A stretch of 64,000 bases of DNA from Bradyrhizobium retamae (GCF_001440415.1 NZ_LLYA01000068.1:62001-126000), one strand, 5' to 3'; shown: positions 38,774 through 48,106, counted from the stretch's first letter. A program made the numbers and translations. Notes: generated from the sequence alone by a model not told the origin.

Positions 38774-39064
38774 TCAGATGACGTTGGGATAGACGTAGTA
38801 GAGGATTACCCGCTGGATGAGCATGATGACCAGGATCAGGATGATCGGCGAGATGTCGAGCCCACCCAGGTTGGGCATGAACCGGCGGATCGGCGCCAGC
38901 GCCGGCTCGGTGATCCGGTACAGGAATTCGGCTACCGCCGCGACGAACCCGTTGCGCGTGTTCACGACATTGAAGGCGATCAGCCAGGACAGGATGGCCG
39001 CGGCGATCAAAAGCCAGACGTATAGGTCAAGGACAATGATGACGATGTCGAGGATAGCGCGCAT
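38774..39064 (-). CDS. YggT-family membrane protein
   Basis: A 96-residue protein with two hydrophobic halves (residues 4-30 and 66-92) separated by the family motif RITEPALAPIRRFMPNLGGLDISP. YggT proteins are linked to membrane homeostasis or division in several bacteria, without a firm biochemical role. It is the first gene of the yggT-yggU-folD set. Confidence 0.9.
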   Translation of the reverse strand: MRAILDIVIIVLDLYVWLLIAAAILSWLIAFNVVNTRNGFVAAVAEFLYRITEPALAPIRRFMPNLGGLDISPIILILVIMLIQRVILYYVYPNVI

Positions 39065-39174
39065 GGGAGGGGGGAGCTCGCGAGGAGGGGTAAACAGCTA
39101 GATATCGGTTCATCCTCTCGCAAACAAGGGAAGTTCCCGGCAAAATCACGCCAAAATCGGTACTTTCACCGTTC

Positions 39175-39202
39175 TTGACTTGGCCTTGGGCCGGACTGTA
39201 AA
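39175..39202 (+). promoter_or_regulatory. Promoter of tRNA-Ala
   Basis: TTGACT at 39175-39180 and TGTAAA at 39197-39202 are spaced by 16 bases, about 48 bases before the tRNA 5' end. Confidence 0.6.
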
Positions 39203-39249
39203 TGGCGCCGATTGTCGGCTGCTTCGGACGATGTCGAGGCGGTCGCGAC

Positions 39250-39325
<76 letters not shown>

Positions 39326-39412
39326 CGCTTCGCCCTTCGGGCTACGCGTGGCGCAGCCACGCAAGAGCCAGAAGGGCGAAGCGAGCCCGGCGTAGCCCAA
39401 CGGGCGAAGACG
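39326..39412. repeat. Dispersed palindromic repeat family G after tRNA-Ala
   Basis: The inverted blocks cgcttcgcccttcgggctacg and cgtagcccaacgggcgaag enclose the small hairpin cgtggcgcagccacg and another near-inverted block agaagggcgaagcg. It begins directly after the CCA end, so it may act in termination or processing. Confidence 0.7.
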
Positions 39413-39433
39413 GGCTGTTAGACCAACTCCCCC

Positions 39434-40246
39434 TCACTTCCCCGTAAACCACGGCGGCCGCTTCTCCACAAAACTCGCTACCCCCTCCCGGAAATCGCTC
39501 CCCTTCAGCGCGATCTGCATTTCGCGGTTGGCATCGATGGTGGCTTCGGCGAGCGTTTGGAACGGCACGTCATAGAGCTGGCGCTTGATTACAGAAATCG
39601 CGCTGGGCGAGACGAAATCGGCGAGATCGCGCGCGTAGGCATACGTCTGTTCGCGCAACTGGTCCGGCGGATAGATCCGGTTGACCAGCCCGATGCGCAA
39701 GGCTTCCTCGCTCGAAACCCGTCGCGCCGACATCAGCAAGTCCAGCGCATTGGCGTGGCCGACGATGCGTGGCAGCATCCAGCTAATGCCGTGCTCGGCG
39801 ATCAGCCCGCGGCGCGCAAACGAGGTGGTGAAGACGGTATTGTCGGCGGCGAAGCGCAGGTCGCAATAGAGCGCGTGGACCAGGCCGATGCCGGCGGTAG
39901 CGCCGTTGAGCATGCCGATCACGGGTTTTGGGATCGCCGGATAATAGGCGTAGCGCGTCTGCCAGTCCGCCCGGCGGTTCATGTCGAAGGGCGGGATGTT
40001 CTCGCCGCGCCTGATCTCGCTGGGGTCGATGGCCTGCAACGCCTCCATGTCGGCACCTGCGCAGAAGGCACGGCCGGCGCCGGTGAGCACGATGACGCGG
40101 ACATTGTCGTCGGCGCTGGCCGCCTCCATTGCATGGCGCACTTCGCGCTCCATGGTCGCGGTCCATGCGTTCATGCGGTCGGGGCGATTGAGCGTGATGG
40201 TCGCGATCTTGTCGCTCACCTCGAAGAGAATATGCTGATAGGTCAC
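39434..40246 (-). CDS. Enoyl-CoA hydratase/isomerase family protein
   Basis: A 270-residue crotonase-fold enzyme. The start is the GTG at 40246, which has AGGGAG 9-14 bases upstream; an ATG nine codons earlier is the alternative. The oxyanion-hole segments are GRAFCAGADM (near residues 58-67) and NGATAGIGLVHALYCDL (near 115-131). A His-Gly segment (RGLIAEHGISWMLPRIVG) occupies the catalytic region, with Glu at its centre. The family hydrates or isomerises acyl-CoA in fatty-acid and aromatic degradation; the actual substrate is unknown. It is a single gene. Confidence 0.88.
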   Translation of the reverse strand: MTYQHILFEVSDKIATITLNRPDRMNAWTATMEREVRHAMEAASADDNVRVIVLTGAGRAFCAGADMEALQAIDPSEIRRGENIPPFDMNRRADWQTRYAYYPAIPKPVIGMLNGATAGIGLVHALYCDLRFAADNTVFTTSFARRGLIAEHGISWMLPRIVGHANALDLLMSARRVSSEEALRIGLVNRIYPPDQLREQTYAYARDLADFVSPSAISVIKRQLYDVPFQTLAEATIDANREMQIALKGSDFREGVASFVEKRPPWFTGK

Positions 40247-40358
40247 CGCGGGTCTCCCTGTCGTTCTTGTCATTGCCGTGCGGGCTCAGGAGCGCGACCC
40301 TATCACATCAGCGGTTTTTGAAAGACGTTCGGACGCGCGGGCAAATTCCGCGTGGCGG

Positions 40359-41159
40359 CTATTCGGCCGCTTCCAGCAGAGCCGCCTGCGGCGCGCGCAC
40401 GATCCAGCCTGCAATGAAATTCTTCAGCCACGCCCGTTCGACGACGTCGTGCACGGCGCGGCCTTCGAAGTGAAGGTGACGCGGCTGCGCGCCTGGCGAA
40501 TCCATCCGCACGCATCCGCGCGTGGTCCAGCGATGCATCATGGCGTAGGTGACGTCGGGATGAAACTGGAAGCCGAACGCGTGGCCGTGCCGAAACGCCT
40601 GCACCGGAAAGTCATCGCCTTCGGCAAGCAGTTCGGCGCCGTCAGGCAGTTGGAATCCTTCGCCGTGCCAATGGTAGACGCGCTCCGGCCAGTCCGAACA
40701 GAGCGCGTGACCGGCAGCGGTTGGGCGGATCGGATAGTAACCGACCTCGACCCTGCCTTCATGATGCGGCGCGACCGGCGCGCCCAATTGTTTGGCAAGC
40801 ATCTGGGCGCCCAGGCAGATGCCGAGAAACGGCCGCCGCTCGCGCAAGGGAATTTCGATCCAGTCGATCTCACGGCGGACATACTCCTCGGAGTCGTTGG
40901 CGCTCATCGGGCCGCCGAAGATGACCGCGCCGGCATGCTGGGCCAATGTTTTAGGCAACGGGTCGCCGAACCGCGGACGCCTGATATCGAGGGGATAGCC
41001 GAGCGCGCGCAGCGCGTTGCCGACCCGGCCGGGCGTCGAGCTTTCCTGGTGGAGAACGATCAGAACCGGTGACAGGGATGCGGCGTCAGGCGCAGCCAGC
41101 GCCCCTCTGCCCGGAAAGGGCACGATGTTGTCGTCTTTTTTGCTCGAGCGGAACGACAT
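40359..41159 (-). CDS. Class I glutamine amidotransferase-like protein
   Basis: A 266-residue protein of the GMP-synthase-like amidotransferase group. The nucleophile Cys115 is in GICLGAQ and the catalytic His200 in FQFHPDVT; the usual HPE acid is Asp here. A 30-residue charged N-terminal extension precedes the fold. No synthetase domain or partner gene is adjacent, so it may be one of the stand-alone hydrolases, such as those that cleave gamma-glutamyl compounds. ATG at 41159. Confidence 0.85.
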   Translation of the reverse strand: MSFRSSKKDDNIVPFPGRGALAAPDAASLSPVLIVLHQESSTPGRVGNALRALGYPLDIRRPRFGDPLPKTLAQHAGAVIFGGPMSANDSEEYVRREIDWIEIPLRERRPFLGICLGAQMLAKQLGAPVAPHHEGRVEVGYYPIRPTAAGHALCSDWPERVYHWHGEGFQLPDGAELLAEGDDFPVQAFRHGHAFGFQFHPDVTYAMMHRWTTRGCVRMDSPGAQPRHLHFEGRAVHDVVERAWLKNFIAGWIVRAPQAALLEAAE

Positions 41160-41325
41160 CGACGTTGCTCAGGTGCCTCGAATCGAAACCATACCTAAGT
41201 GACTGTTAATTTCGGGTGAGTTCACGCACACATCCAAAATTGTAAGCAAACCGCGGGCCAGATGCGGTCAGCGCCCCGACCCGCGGTGCGAACGGGCAAG
41301 AACACCGGAAAAAACTGGGGTTTCT

Positions 41326-42105
41326 TCAGCGCTGGCGGAGCTGGAAGCGGCCGATCGCCCCGAGGACAAAGGAGCGCGGAACCAGCCGGAGCATGAACGG
41401 CACAATCTTGATGCCGAGGCCCGGCAACACTGCCCGTTTGTTCGCCATGAGGCCGCTGTAGGCCTGCTGCGCGACATCGGCCGACGACATATTGAGGATC
41501 GACGAATCATAGCCGGGTCTGAATCCGGCGCGCGCCTGAAATTCCGAGGGCACGGGTCCCGGACACAACACCGTCACGCGCACGCCATGTGGCGCCAGTT
41601 CTGCGCGCATGGCTTCGGTGAACGACAGCACATAGGCCTTGGACGCGTAATAGACCGCCATTCCCGGCCCCGGCAGAAAGCCCGCAATCGAGCCGACGTT
41701 GAGAAGGCCGCCGCGATTGCGGATCAGGTGATCGGAAAACCGCAGTGACAGGTCAGTCAGCGCGCGGATATTGACGGCGATTATCTCAAGCTGGTTGGAC
41801 CGATCGCGCTGGATCGCTCTGCCAAACACGCCAAATCCGGCGTTGTTGACGAGGTATTCAACCTCCACGCCGGAGGCGGTCAAGGCCTCGGCAATCCTGT
41901 CGCCGCAGTCGGGTTGCGCAAGGTCGCAGGGAATGACGATCGGCGCCGCGCCGCCGGCCGCCTTGATTTCCGCCGCCAACGCTTCCAGGCGATCAGCGCG
42001 CCGCGCCACCAGCGCTACGCGATGACCCTTCGATGCAAAAACGCGCGCCAGCTCGGTGCCTATGCCCGCCGATGCACCAGTAATCAGCGTCACACGCTCG
42101 GTCAC
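41326..42105 (-). CDS. SDR-family oxidoreductase
   Basis: A classical short-chain dehydrogenase of 259 residues. TGASAGIG (9-16), NNAG (87-90), Ser139 and Tyr152-x3-Lys156 are all in place. The Arg-rich region after the second strand (ARRADRL) favours NADPH. Sequence and C-terminal hydrophobic patch (KIVPFMLRLVPRSFVLG) resemble the DltE/YqjQ-type SDRs. The start is GTG at 42105 with AAGAGA upstream. The substrate is unknown. Confidence 0.86.
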   Translation of the reverse strand: MTERVTLITGASAGIGTELARVFASKGHRVALVARRADRLEALAAEIKAAGGAAPIVIPCDLAQPDCGDRIAEALTASGVEVEYLVNNAGFGVFGRAIQRDRSNQLEIIAVNIRALTDLSLRFSDHLIRNRGGLLNVGSIAGFLPGPGMAVYYASKAYVLSFTEAMRAELAPHGVRVTVLCPGPVPSEFQARAGFRPGYDSSILNMSSADVAQQAYSGLMANKRAVLPGLGIKIVPFMLRLVPRSFVLGAIGRFQLRQR

Positions 42106-42334
42106 GATTGAATTCTCTTAAAAATCAAATCAGGGTTATGCCGCCAGCACGAGAACGAGAGCATAGGCGCGCGGTGTGGCGCAAGCCATCCCCCAAACAT
42201 GGCGCCATGCCGGCCTGTGTGCTCCACGCGCTGAAGTCCCTATGTTTTCAGGCTTATCGCGCGCTGGCGCAGCCGGTTGCGGCGCACATCAAAGTTTCGT
42301 CATCTGCAATGATGCGTGGCTGCGCCGCGCATTG

Positions 42335-42838
42335 TCACATTGCTGCGTCTTCGGCCTTCGGCGCACCTGCAGACGAGACCGGCTGCCGCTCGGCCACCCG
42401 ATGCTTGAGGTCGATCCGGTCGCGCGAGGAAATGCCGAGCAGGTCGGCTGCGCGCCAGACGACGTTATCCTCGAATTCGCTGACCTGGCCGTCCGCGTAT
42501 ACCAGTTCCCACATCATCTCGATGATGCGAAGCCGGCCCTCTTCGTTCACCGAACGCATGATGACGCTGGTGAAACGATAGAGATCGACCGCATCGCCTT
42601 CGGCCCGCGTCGCCGACGCGATCAAATGATCCGCCGTCCCGCGATCGAGCTTGAAGCGGCTTTCGATCAAACTGTGTAATTTGCGCTTCTCGATCACGCT
42701 CGGCTCGCCGTCAAGCGAGACGACATGGACCAGTAGTGCAGTCGCCGCGAGAAGATACCCGGTATCGTCGAACGCGAAATCCTGATCCGCGTTGGGAGCG
42801 ACGATATCGGCAATGAATTGGCGCAGTCCGTCGAGCAT
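42335..42838 (-). CDS. TerB-family protein
   Basis: A 167-residue, mostly helical acidic protein from the ATG at 42838; the in-frame extension to 42925 lacks a ribosome-binding site. The TerB/DUF533 pattern is visible: LLVHVVSLDGEPSVIEKRKL in the first half, and MMWELVYADGQVSEFEDNVVWRAADLLG in the second, with paired acidic DG turns that bind metal in TerB. Tellurite resistance is not implied, since the rest of the ter operon is absent. Confidence 0.82.
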   Translation of the reverse strand: MLDGLRQFIADIVAPNADQDFAFDDTGYLLAATALLVHVVSLDGEPSVIEKRKLHSLIESRFKLDRGTADHLIASATRAEGDAVDLYRFTSVIMRSVNEEGRLRIIEMMWELVYADGQVSEFEDNVVWRAADLLGISSRDRIDLKHRVAERQPVSSAGAPKAEDAAM

Positions 42839-43051
42839 TAATCTACCTGCAAATTCGAAGAAGCTGTCGAGCGAATATGGGTCGAAGACCTGGCCTTCGC
42901 AATCCGCGCGATCGGTGGCTGACAAGGCGTGCAGATTAAATCGGCGTCACGTTGGGTGTGACGGAAACATCTGCGTGAAGCCTGGGCAGCGCCTAAAACA
43001 ACGGCGCGCCTTCGCTTTTCTGTTGGGAGGGGGACCGGTTCAAGGCATGTA

Positions 43052-43072
43052 GTCTTGCCGCTTCGGCAAGAC
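43052..43072. other. Perfect hairpin without T tract
   Basis: gtcttgccg / cggcaagac with a three-base loop. No U run follows on either strand, so it is not a standard terminator. Confidence 0.6.
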
Positions 43073-43133
43073 ACCGCCTATCGGCCAACGGCCGGCTGCG
43101 CGATTCGCCGCAGGCAGTCGGCCGATATTCAAT

Positions 43134-43154
43134 TGCAAATCATTCGCATTTGCA
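43134..43154 (+). promoter_or_regulatory. Fur-like operator palindrome
   Basis: TGCAAAT-CATTCGC-ATTTGCA is a perfect 7-7-7 interrupted palindrome 52 bases before the cupredoxin start. The aatcattcgcat core, made of NAT-type hexamers, resembles proteobacterial Fur boxes. The flanks (aattgcaaat, tttgcatt) extend the AT-rich half-sites. Position fits repression of a promoter overlapping the site. Confidence 0.6.
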
Positions 43155-43206
43155 TTAGGGAAGAACTCCTTGTTTCAGCAGGCTATTTTCAAAGAAGGAA
43201 ACGACC

Positions 43207-43683
43207 ATGGCCTCCTTGCGCTTCGCACTTGGCGCTGCCGTTGTGTTGGGAATCGCTTCCGGAGCAGCGCTTGCGGCAGGTGACCTGTCGCGACAGACGC
43301 CGATCGAGGTGACGGTCGATCTCGGCTCGCCCGGCAAACACGAATTCGCGCCGAAGCAACTCAAGCTCGAAACCGGCAAGCTCTACAAGCTGATCCTGCG
43401 CAATTCGAGCAACGATCCGCACTACTTCACCTCGCATGCGTTCTCGCAGATGGTGTTCACGCGCAAGGCGCAGGTGACGCAGCAGCAGAACGGCAAGACC
43501 GTTACACTCGCCGAATTCAAGGGCGCCATTCGCGAGATCGAGGTCTATCCGGGACAATCCGCCGAATGGTGGCTGGTGCCGGTCGCAGCCGGCCACGTCA
43601 ACGATCTGCGCTGCGACATCAAGACCAGCGACGGCAAGACCCACGCCGAGCTCGGCATGACCGGCGAGATCGTGATCGAATAG
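43207..43683 (+). CDS. Periplasmic cupredoxin-like copper protein
   Basis: A 158-residue exported protein with a signal peptide to about residue 24 (GAALAAG). The mature part has the blue-copper order of ligands: His72 or His77 in PHYFTSHAF, then Cys136, His146 and Met151 (C-x9-H-x4-M). A second-site role for the Trp pair in AEWWLVP is possible. It is probably a small electron carrier or metal-binding protein in the periplasm. The ATG at 43207 has AAGGA upstream, and the Fur-like box just before it suggests iron control. No iron-transport gene is adjacent. Confidence 0.82.
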   Translation: MASLRFALGAAVVLGIASGAALAAGDLSRQTPIEVTVDLGSPGKHEFAPKQLKLETGKLYKLILRNSSNDPHYFTSHAFSQMVFTRKAQVTQQQNGKTVTLAEFKGAIREIEVYPGQSAEWWLVPVAAGHVNDLRCDIKTSDGKTHAELGMTGEIVIE

Positions 43684-43689
43684 CGCTGT

Positions 43690-45099
43690 CTAAGGTATCT
43701 CGTACACCATAACCTTGTCGGCGATGCCGCGCAGCGCCGCTTCCTTCTGGATCGGCCGGATCGCCTGCTTCGCCAGGATCGTGGCGACTGCGGGCGATTC
43801 GATCACAGGTCCGGTGATGTGGATTTCCTGCGAGGTCGACAAGCTCTGCACCCGTGAGGCGATGTTGACGGTCTGGCCGAAATAGTCCTGCCGCTCGTTC
43901 AGCATGACCGCCAGGCACGGGCCTTCGTGGATGCCGATCTTGATGATCAGGTCCTCCCGGCCGCGCTCGGCATTCAGGACTGCCATCGCCGCCCGCATGC
44001 GCAGGCCCGCGACGATCGCATGTTCCGGCCTGATGAAGGTCGCCATCACGGCATCGCCGATCGTCTTCACGACCGCGCCCTTCTCCGAGGCGATGATTTC
44101 AAGCAGCGCGTGGAAATGCGCGCGCACCAGGTCGAAGGCGGCGAGATCGCCGACCCGCTCATAGAGCGCGGTGGAGCCCTTGAGGTCCGTGAACAGGAAG
44201 GTCAGCGAGGTGATCTTGAGGCGCTGATCGACGTTGAGGTTATCCGCCTTGAAGACGTCGCGAAAAGTCTGGTTGGACAGCATCCGCTTGGCGGTCAGGA
44301 TCGGCTTGCGTTTGCCAAGCAGTTCATGGAGCGTGTCGTTGGCGACCCAGACCGCGGGCAGCACCCGGTGGTCAGTCTGGTTTTCGAGCGATAGCCGTAG
44401 CGGTCCCGGGCGCATCACCGTCGAGCCCGTAGGCGCGTGCAGCTTGTTGAAGACGATCGAAAACTGTTGCCGTTCGCGGGTCGGTTCGCCCTGGACATCA
44501 AAGAAATGCGCCGAATGCGTCACCGGCTCGAACACGATGACGAACTGATTGGGCAGTTGCAGCGACAGCACCGCCTTCTCGCCCGCCGGCAACTCGATGG
44601 CTTCGAGCGAGACTTCATCGATGAGCCGCTTGATCGATTCCTCGCTCAGGTCCATCCCCGAGCTCCAGAACATCTGGCGGTTATATTCCCAGATCGGCAG
44701 CGTGTTGGGATCGTGTGCCGCAATGCGCCTGACGCGCGGGCTGACCGTGAAAGCGACCTCGACGCGGTCGTCGACCGATGCCTCGTAACCTTGGGCGCAT
44801 AGCGCGCAATTGTAATCGTCGTGCCGCAGCGATTTCAGAGTGTTGTGCGCGCCGAGCACGCCACCGCAGCCGGGGCACAGCACATTCCAGGTGAGATCGA
44901 ACAGCCCGAGCCGCGCCGAATGCAGGAAGGCCGAGATGACCTTTTCCTCGTCGAGCCCGTAGCGCGCAGCGAAATCCAACAGGTTGATCCGGTTGAGCTC
45001 GCGGTCTTCGCCCTTGGCGATCAGTTGCGTGATGGCGTCGACCACCGCGGGATCGGCGGTCTGCTTCAAGACTGCGAACTGGGCCTGGGTATCGCTCAT
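43690..45099 (-). CDS. Class III adenylate/guanylate cyclase with N-terminal zinc-ribbon-containing domain
   Basis: A 469-residue soluble signalling protein. The C-terminal third (about residues 285-469) is a class III cyclase: FTDLKGSTALYERVGD with the first metal Asp, KTIGDAVMATF with the second, and GQTVNIASRVQ for the transition-state Asn/Arg. The N-terminal two thirds resemble the DUF5939-type module that accompanies such cyclases. Inside it is a CxxC-x19-CxxC set (Cys75, Cys78, Cys98, Cys101), a likely zinc ribbon. The product is probably cAMP, since the substrate-specifying Lys is in the first motif (DLKGST). ATG at 45099. Confidence 0.85.
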   Translation of the reverse strand: MSDTQAQFAVLKQTADPAVVDAITQLIAKGEDRELNRINLLDFAARYGLDEEKVISAFLHSARLGLFDLTWNVLCPGCGGVLGAHNTLKSLRHDDYNCALCAQGYEASVDDRVEVAFTVSPRVRRIAAHDPNTLPIWEYNRQMFWSSGMDLSEESIKRLIDEVSLEAIELPAGEKAVLSLQLPNQFVIVFEPVTHSAHFFDVQGEPTRERQQFSIVFNKLHAPTGSTVMRPGPLRLSLENQTDHRVLPAVWVANDTLHELLGKRKPILTAKRMLSNQTFRDVFKADNLNVDQRLKITSLTFLFTDLKGSTALYERVGDLAAFDLVRAHFHALLEIIASEKGAVVKTIGDAVMATFIRPEHAIVAGLRMRAAMAVLNAERGREDLIIKIGIHEGPCLAVMLNERQDYFGQTVNIASRVQSLSTSQEIHITGPVIESPAVATILAKQAIRPIQKEAALRGIADKVMVYEIP

Positions 45100-45202
45100 G
45101 GTGATAACCTAGATGACGCTCCCGAAGGGGCTGCGCAAGATGCGCTTCCTTCTCTGACGCATTTTCTTCGCGTGGTCCGGCAATCGGCCGATCAAGAAAA
45201 GA

Positions 45203-46588
45203 CTACCGAGGCGTGATGGCAAACATCGGCGAACGGTCGGGCTGCGTCGTCACCACGCCGATCGGCATCACCGGATCATTGTCGACCAGCGTGACGCGAA
45301 ACGCGCCGATCATCTTCGCCAGCGCCAGCGTCGCCTCGACCAGCGCGAAATGCGCGCCGATGCAAACGCGGGCGCCGACGCCGAACGGCAGATAGGCGAA
45401 GCGGTCGGGCGGCGTTCCCGTCATGAAGCGGGACGGGATGAACGCGCTCGGATCGCGCCACAGTTTTTCGTGCCGATGCAACAGCCACGGCGCGATCAGG
45501 ATGACGTCCTTCTTCTTGACCGGCAGACCCGCGATGGTATCCGGCCCGATCGCCGCGCGGGCGATCAGGAACGCTGGCGGATAGAGCCGCATCGTTTCGT
45601 CGATCACCGCGCGGGTGAATTTCAGCCGCTCGATATCGGACGCGCCGTTGACGGACGCGGTCTGTACTTCGCTCGCCACCTGCTCCTGCGTGGCAGGATC
45701 GAGCGCCAGGAGATAGAGTGCCCAGAACAGTGCGGTCGCCGTCGTCTCATGGCCGGCGAGAATCATGGTCGCGACTTGATCGCCGAGTTGTTCGTCGGAG
45801 AAGGCTTCGCCGGTTTCCGGATCGCGCGCGTCGCCCATCAGGTCGAACAGATCGCGTGCCGGCGCGCCCTTCTGCTTGCCGGCGGCGCGGCGTTCGGCCA
45901 TCAGCATGCCGACGAATGCAGTCCAGCGCTTGCGGAAGCGGCCGCGCGCAATGTCCTGCGGGCTTGGCCAGCTCAGCGGCAACAGCAAGTCCAGAAAATG
46001 CGGGCGCGCCAGCCGCTCGCCATATTCCATCACGAAATCGCGCAAGGCGGCGCCATGGCGATCCATCCCGAACGAGAACATGGTGCGGCCGGCGATCTCG
46101 AGCGCCATCCGCTGCATCGCCTCGCGCAGGTCGACGTGTCCATTGTTGGCGCCTCTCAGCTTGGCGACCGTCTGGTCGATCGCCGCCAGCATGTGCGGAA
46201 TGAGCGGCATCACCGCGCGCGGCGTGAATGCCGGCGCCAGCGTGCGGCGCTGATGCTTCCACGCGCGCCCTTCCGCGATCAAAAGACCTTCGCCGAGGAT
46301 CGGACGCAACACCCGGATGCCGGCTGGCGTGCGCGTATAATTTTCATAATTGTCGACCAGCACATGCTTGATCGCATCCGGCGCGTTGAGAATGAACGTG
46401 CTGCGGCCGAAGAAGCGGCCCTGGACGATATCTTCCTCATAGGCCCGCTGGCCCCAGCTACCGATCGGGCTTTCTCGGATCGCCTTCATCCGCCCGAACA
46501 CCGTCATGTCGTCGGGTGCCCGCGGCGGGCTCGGCGGCACCAGCGGTGCGCGCGCAACCGTCATGTCGTAGACTTCGGCTATGCTCAT
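45203..46588 (-). CDS. Cytochrome P450
   Basis: A 461-residue P450 from the ATG at 46588 (Met 8 residues later is possible; the frame is open to 46624). The I-helix AGHETTA, K-helix ETMRLYPP (ExxR) and heme-binding FGVGARVCIG with Cys409 are all present. The long, CYP102/CYP4-like style of the protein is unusual for rhizobial P450s of the soluble class. No ferredoxin or reductase gene is nearby, and no membrane anchor is seen. The substrate is unknown; fatty-acid hydroxylation is a guess from the family resemblance. Confidence 0.92.
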   Translation of the reverse strand: MSIAEVYDMTVARAPLVPPSPPRAPDDMTVFGRMKAIRESPIGSWGQRAYEEDIVQGRFFGRSTFILNAPDAIKHVLVDNYENYTRTPAGIRVLRPILGEGLLIAEGRAWKHQRRTLAPAFTPRAVMPLIPHMLAAIDQTVAKLRGANNGHVDLREAMQRMALEIAGRTMFSFGMDRHGAALRDFVMEYGERLARPHFLDLLLPLSWPSPQDIARGRFRKRWTAFVGMLMAERRAAGKQKGAPARDLFDLMGDARDPETGEAFSDEQLGDQVATMILAGHETTATALFWALYLLALDPATQEQVASEVQTASVNGASDIERLKFTRAVIDETMRLYPPAFLIARAAIGPDTIAGLPVKKKDVILIAPWLLHRHEKLWRDPSAFIPSRFMTGTPPDRFAYLPFGVGARVCIGAHFALVEATLALAKMIGAFRVTLVDNDPVMPIGVVTTQPDRSPMFAITPR

Positions 46589-46738
46589 CGGCACCACTCT
46601 CGTAGGGACCAACGCCCCTCGCATATCGCGGAGCCTGTCATCGGGCGCGCATTCGAGCGACCCGTTGGCTCATGCGGGCTACGGCAGCAACTATGTATTC
46701 GATCCGGGCGCCACAAAGGCGCTCCTGTCAGGAAACAG

Positions 46739-48106
46739 CTAATAAGTCAGTTCGGCAACCGCAATCCGGTTCTCGGAGGCCGGCCAGGCTCGCGCCACGA
46801 TCCGCTCTTGATTGAACAGGGCTACCACCGGCCGACCGGCTTCGCTGGCCGAAAGCCGCAAGGTCGTGACCGAATCGGTCGGCACGCCGGATTTCACGTC
46901 CCTGGGCTCCTTGCCGTCGATCAGCACCACGTCCCGCGGCAGCCCAAAATAGCCCCGCGGGCGCGACATCAGGACCACGGCACCCGCGCCGGCATCGGCC
47001 GGCCCAAGCGGGCGCGCGGAACGCAGATGCACAATCTCGGAGGAGCGCGGAAACGGTGAGCGGTAGAAATGGGTGGTCGGCGAACCCGCTGACGTCAGCT
47101 CGATTTCGAGAAACCAGGTAGCCTCGACCTGCGCCGGCCCCCAGCGGCCGTCGGCGCCGGTCTGCGAAGCATGGATCGGACCGCCGGTCCGTTCGCCGGT
47201 CTCGGGAGAGACCCGATAGATTTCGACCGTCGCGCCAGAGACCGGACGGTTGGTGACGACGCCGCCCGGCGTACCCGTCACAAGCCCGCTCAGTCTGACT
47301 TCCGCTTCCGGCGCGATCTCGATGCGTGACGGCTCTACGCCAGCGATAAATTTGTAGATCTCGCGAAACGCGCGCGGATGAAACGCGACCTCGCGATGAT
47401 CGAGCGCGCCGAGCACCAGATTGGTCGCGCCCTTCAGCGCCGGGCCGTCCGATGTGACGCCGGTTGGCATGCCCGGCTTGCCGACGAAGCGCCCGTCGGG
47501 TTGTGCATATTTGTCGTTGCCGTCGCTGCGCAAAGTGAGAAACGCCGTGCCCGGCGTCGCCTCGCTGTCGCCCTCGTTCAAGCCGCGCAAGAACGGGCCG
47601 CGGCCGTTGAATTCGTTATTGATGCCGTCATCCCAATCATAGATTCCGTGATTGGGAACGCCGCACAGCACGGCGTGGCTCACATCAGCTCCGCCGCCAT
47701 TTCTGATGTAATTGCGGATCGAATAGCCGCCACGCGAATTACCGACAAGGGCGATGCGCGCCGCGCCGGTGCGACGCTGCAATTCCTTGACGGCCTCGCC
47801 GAGCTCGCGGCGCTGGTCTTCGGTCGAGGAGCGGTTCGGTTGCTGCACCTTGTCATCGGTGCGCGCCAGAGGATCGGTAAAACTGATCGCCAGCATTCGC
47901 TCGCGTGGCACGCCATTCGATTCCATTCGCCACAGCGTCGTGATCCAGAGTGCCGCATGGTCGCCATTGCCATGCACGAACAGGATCGGTGGGACCGCCG
48001 CCGGTGCGGTCTGCGCCCGCGCCTGCAGACCGAGGAGCGGAAGACCGCCCGCCAGCAAAGGCAACGCTCCCGCGCTCTTGAGAATCAACCGCCGCGACAG
48101 CCGCAT
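46739..48106 (-). CDS. Tat-exported lipase-like alpha/beta hydrolase
   Basis: A 455-residue secreted protein. The twin-arginine signal (RLSRRLILKSAGALPLLAGG) occupies the first ~32 residues, ending ARAQ. The hydrolase core has the oxyanion motif FVHGNGDH (43-50) and the elbow VGNSRGGYS with Ser124. A C-terminal beta-rich part (about 280-455), with a carboxypeptidase-regulatory-like repeat (GTPGGVVTNRPVSGATVEIY), probably binds substrate or surface. This resembles two-domain bacterial and archaeal lipases. ATG at 48106 has GGAAGG upstream. Confidence 0.82.
   Translation of the reverse strand: MRLSRRLILKSAGALPLLAGGLPLLGLQARAQTAPAAVPPILFVHGNGDHAALWITTLWRMESNGVPRERMLAISFTDPLARTDDKVQQPNRSSTEDQRRELGEAVKELQRRTGAARIALVGNSRGGYSIRNYIRNGGGADVSHAVLCGVPNHGIYDWDDGINNEFNGRGPFLRGLNEGDSEATPGTAFLTLRSDGNDKYAQPDGRFVGKPGMPTGVTSDGPALKGATNLVLGALDHREVAFHPRAFREIYKFIAGVEPSRIEIAPEAEVRLSGLVTGTPGGVVTNRPVSGATVEIYRVSPETGERTGGPIHASQTGADGRWGPAQVEATWFLEIELTSAGSPTTHFYRSPFPRSSEIVHLRSARPLGPADAGAGAVVLMSRPRGYFGLPRDVVLIDGKEPRDVKSGVPTDSVTTLRLSASEAGRPVVALFNQERIVARAWPASENRIAVAELTY

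Larger units (their letters stand above)
42839..43206. other. Gene-free region, 368 bases
   Basis: Divergent region between terB and the cupredoxin gene. It contains a 21-base hairpin (43052-43072: nine-base stem, ctt loop), a cggcc-rich stretch and a Fur-like palindrome (43134-43154) near the cupredoxin start. No coding frame with a ribosome-binding site was seen. Confidence 0.7.

Noticed and set aside
45350..47059. 569-codon plus-strand frame opposite the P450
   Set aside because: Antisense shadow of the P450 and the lipase 3' end, with Arg/Gly/Ala-biased composition.
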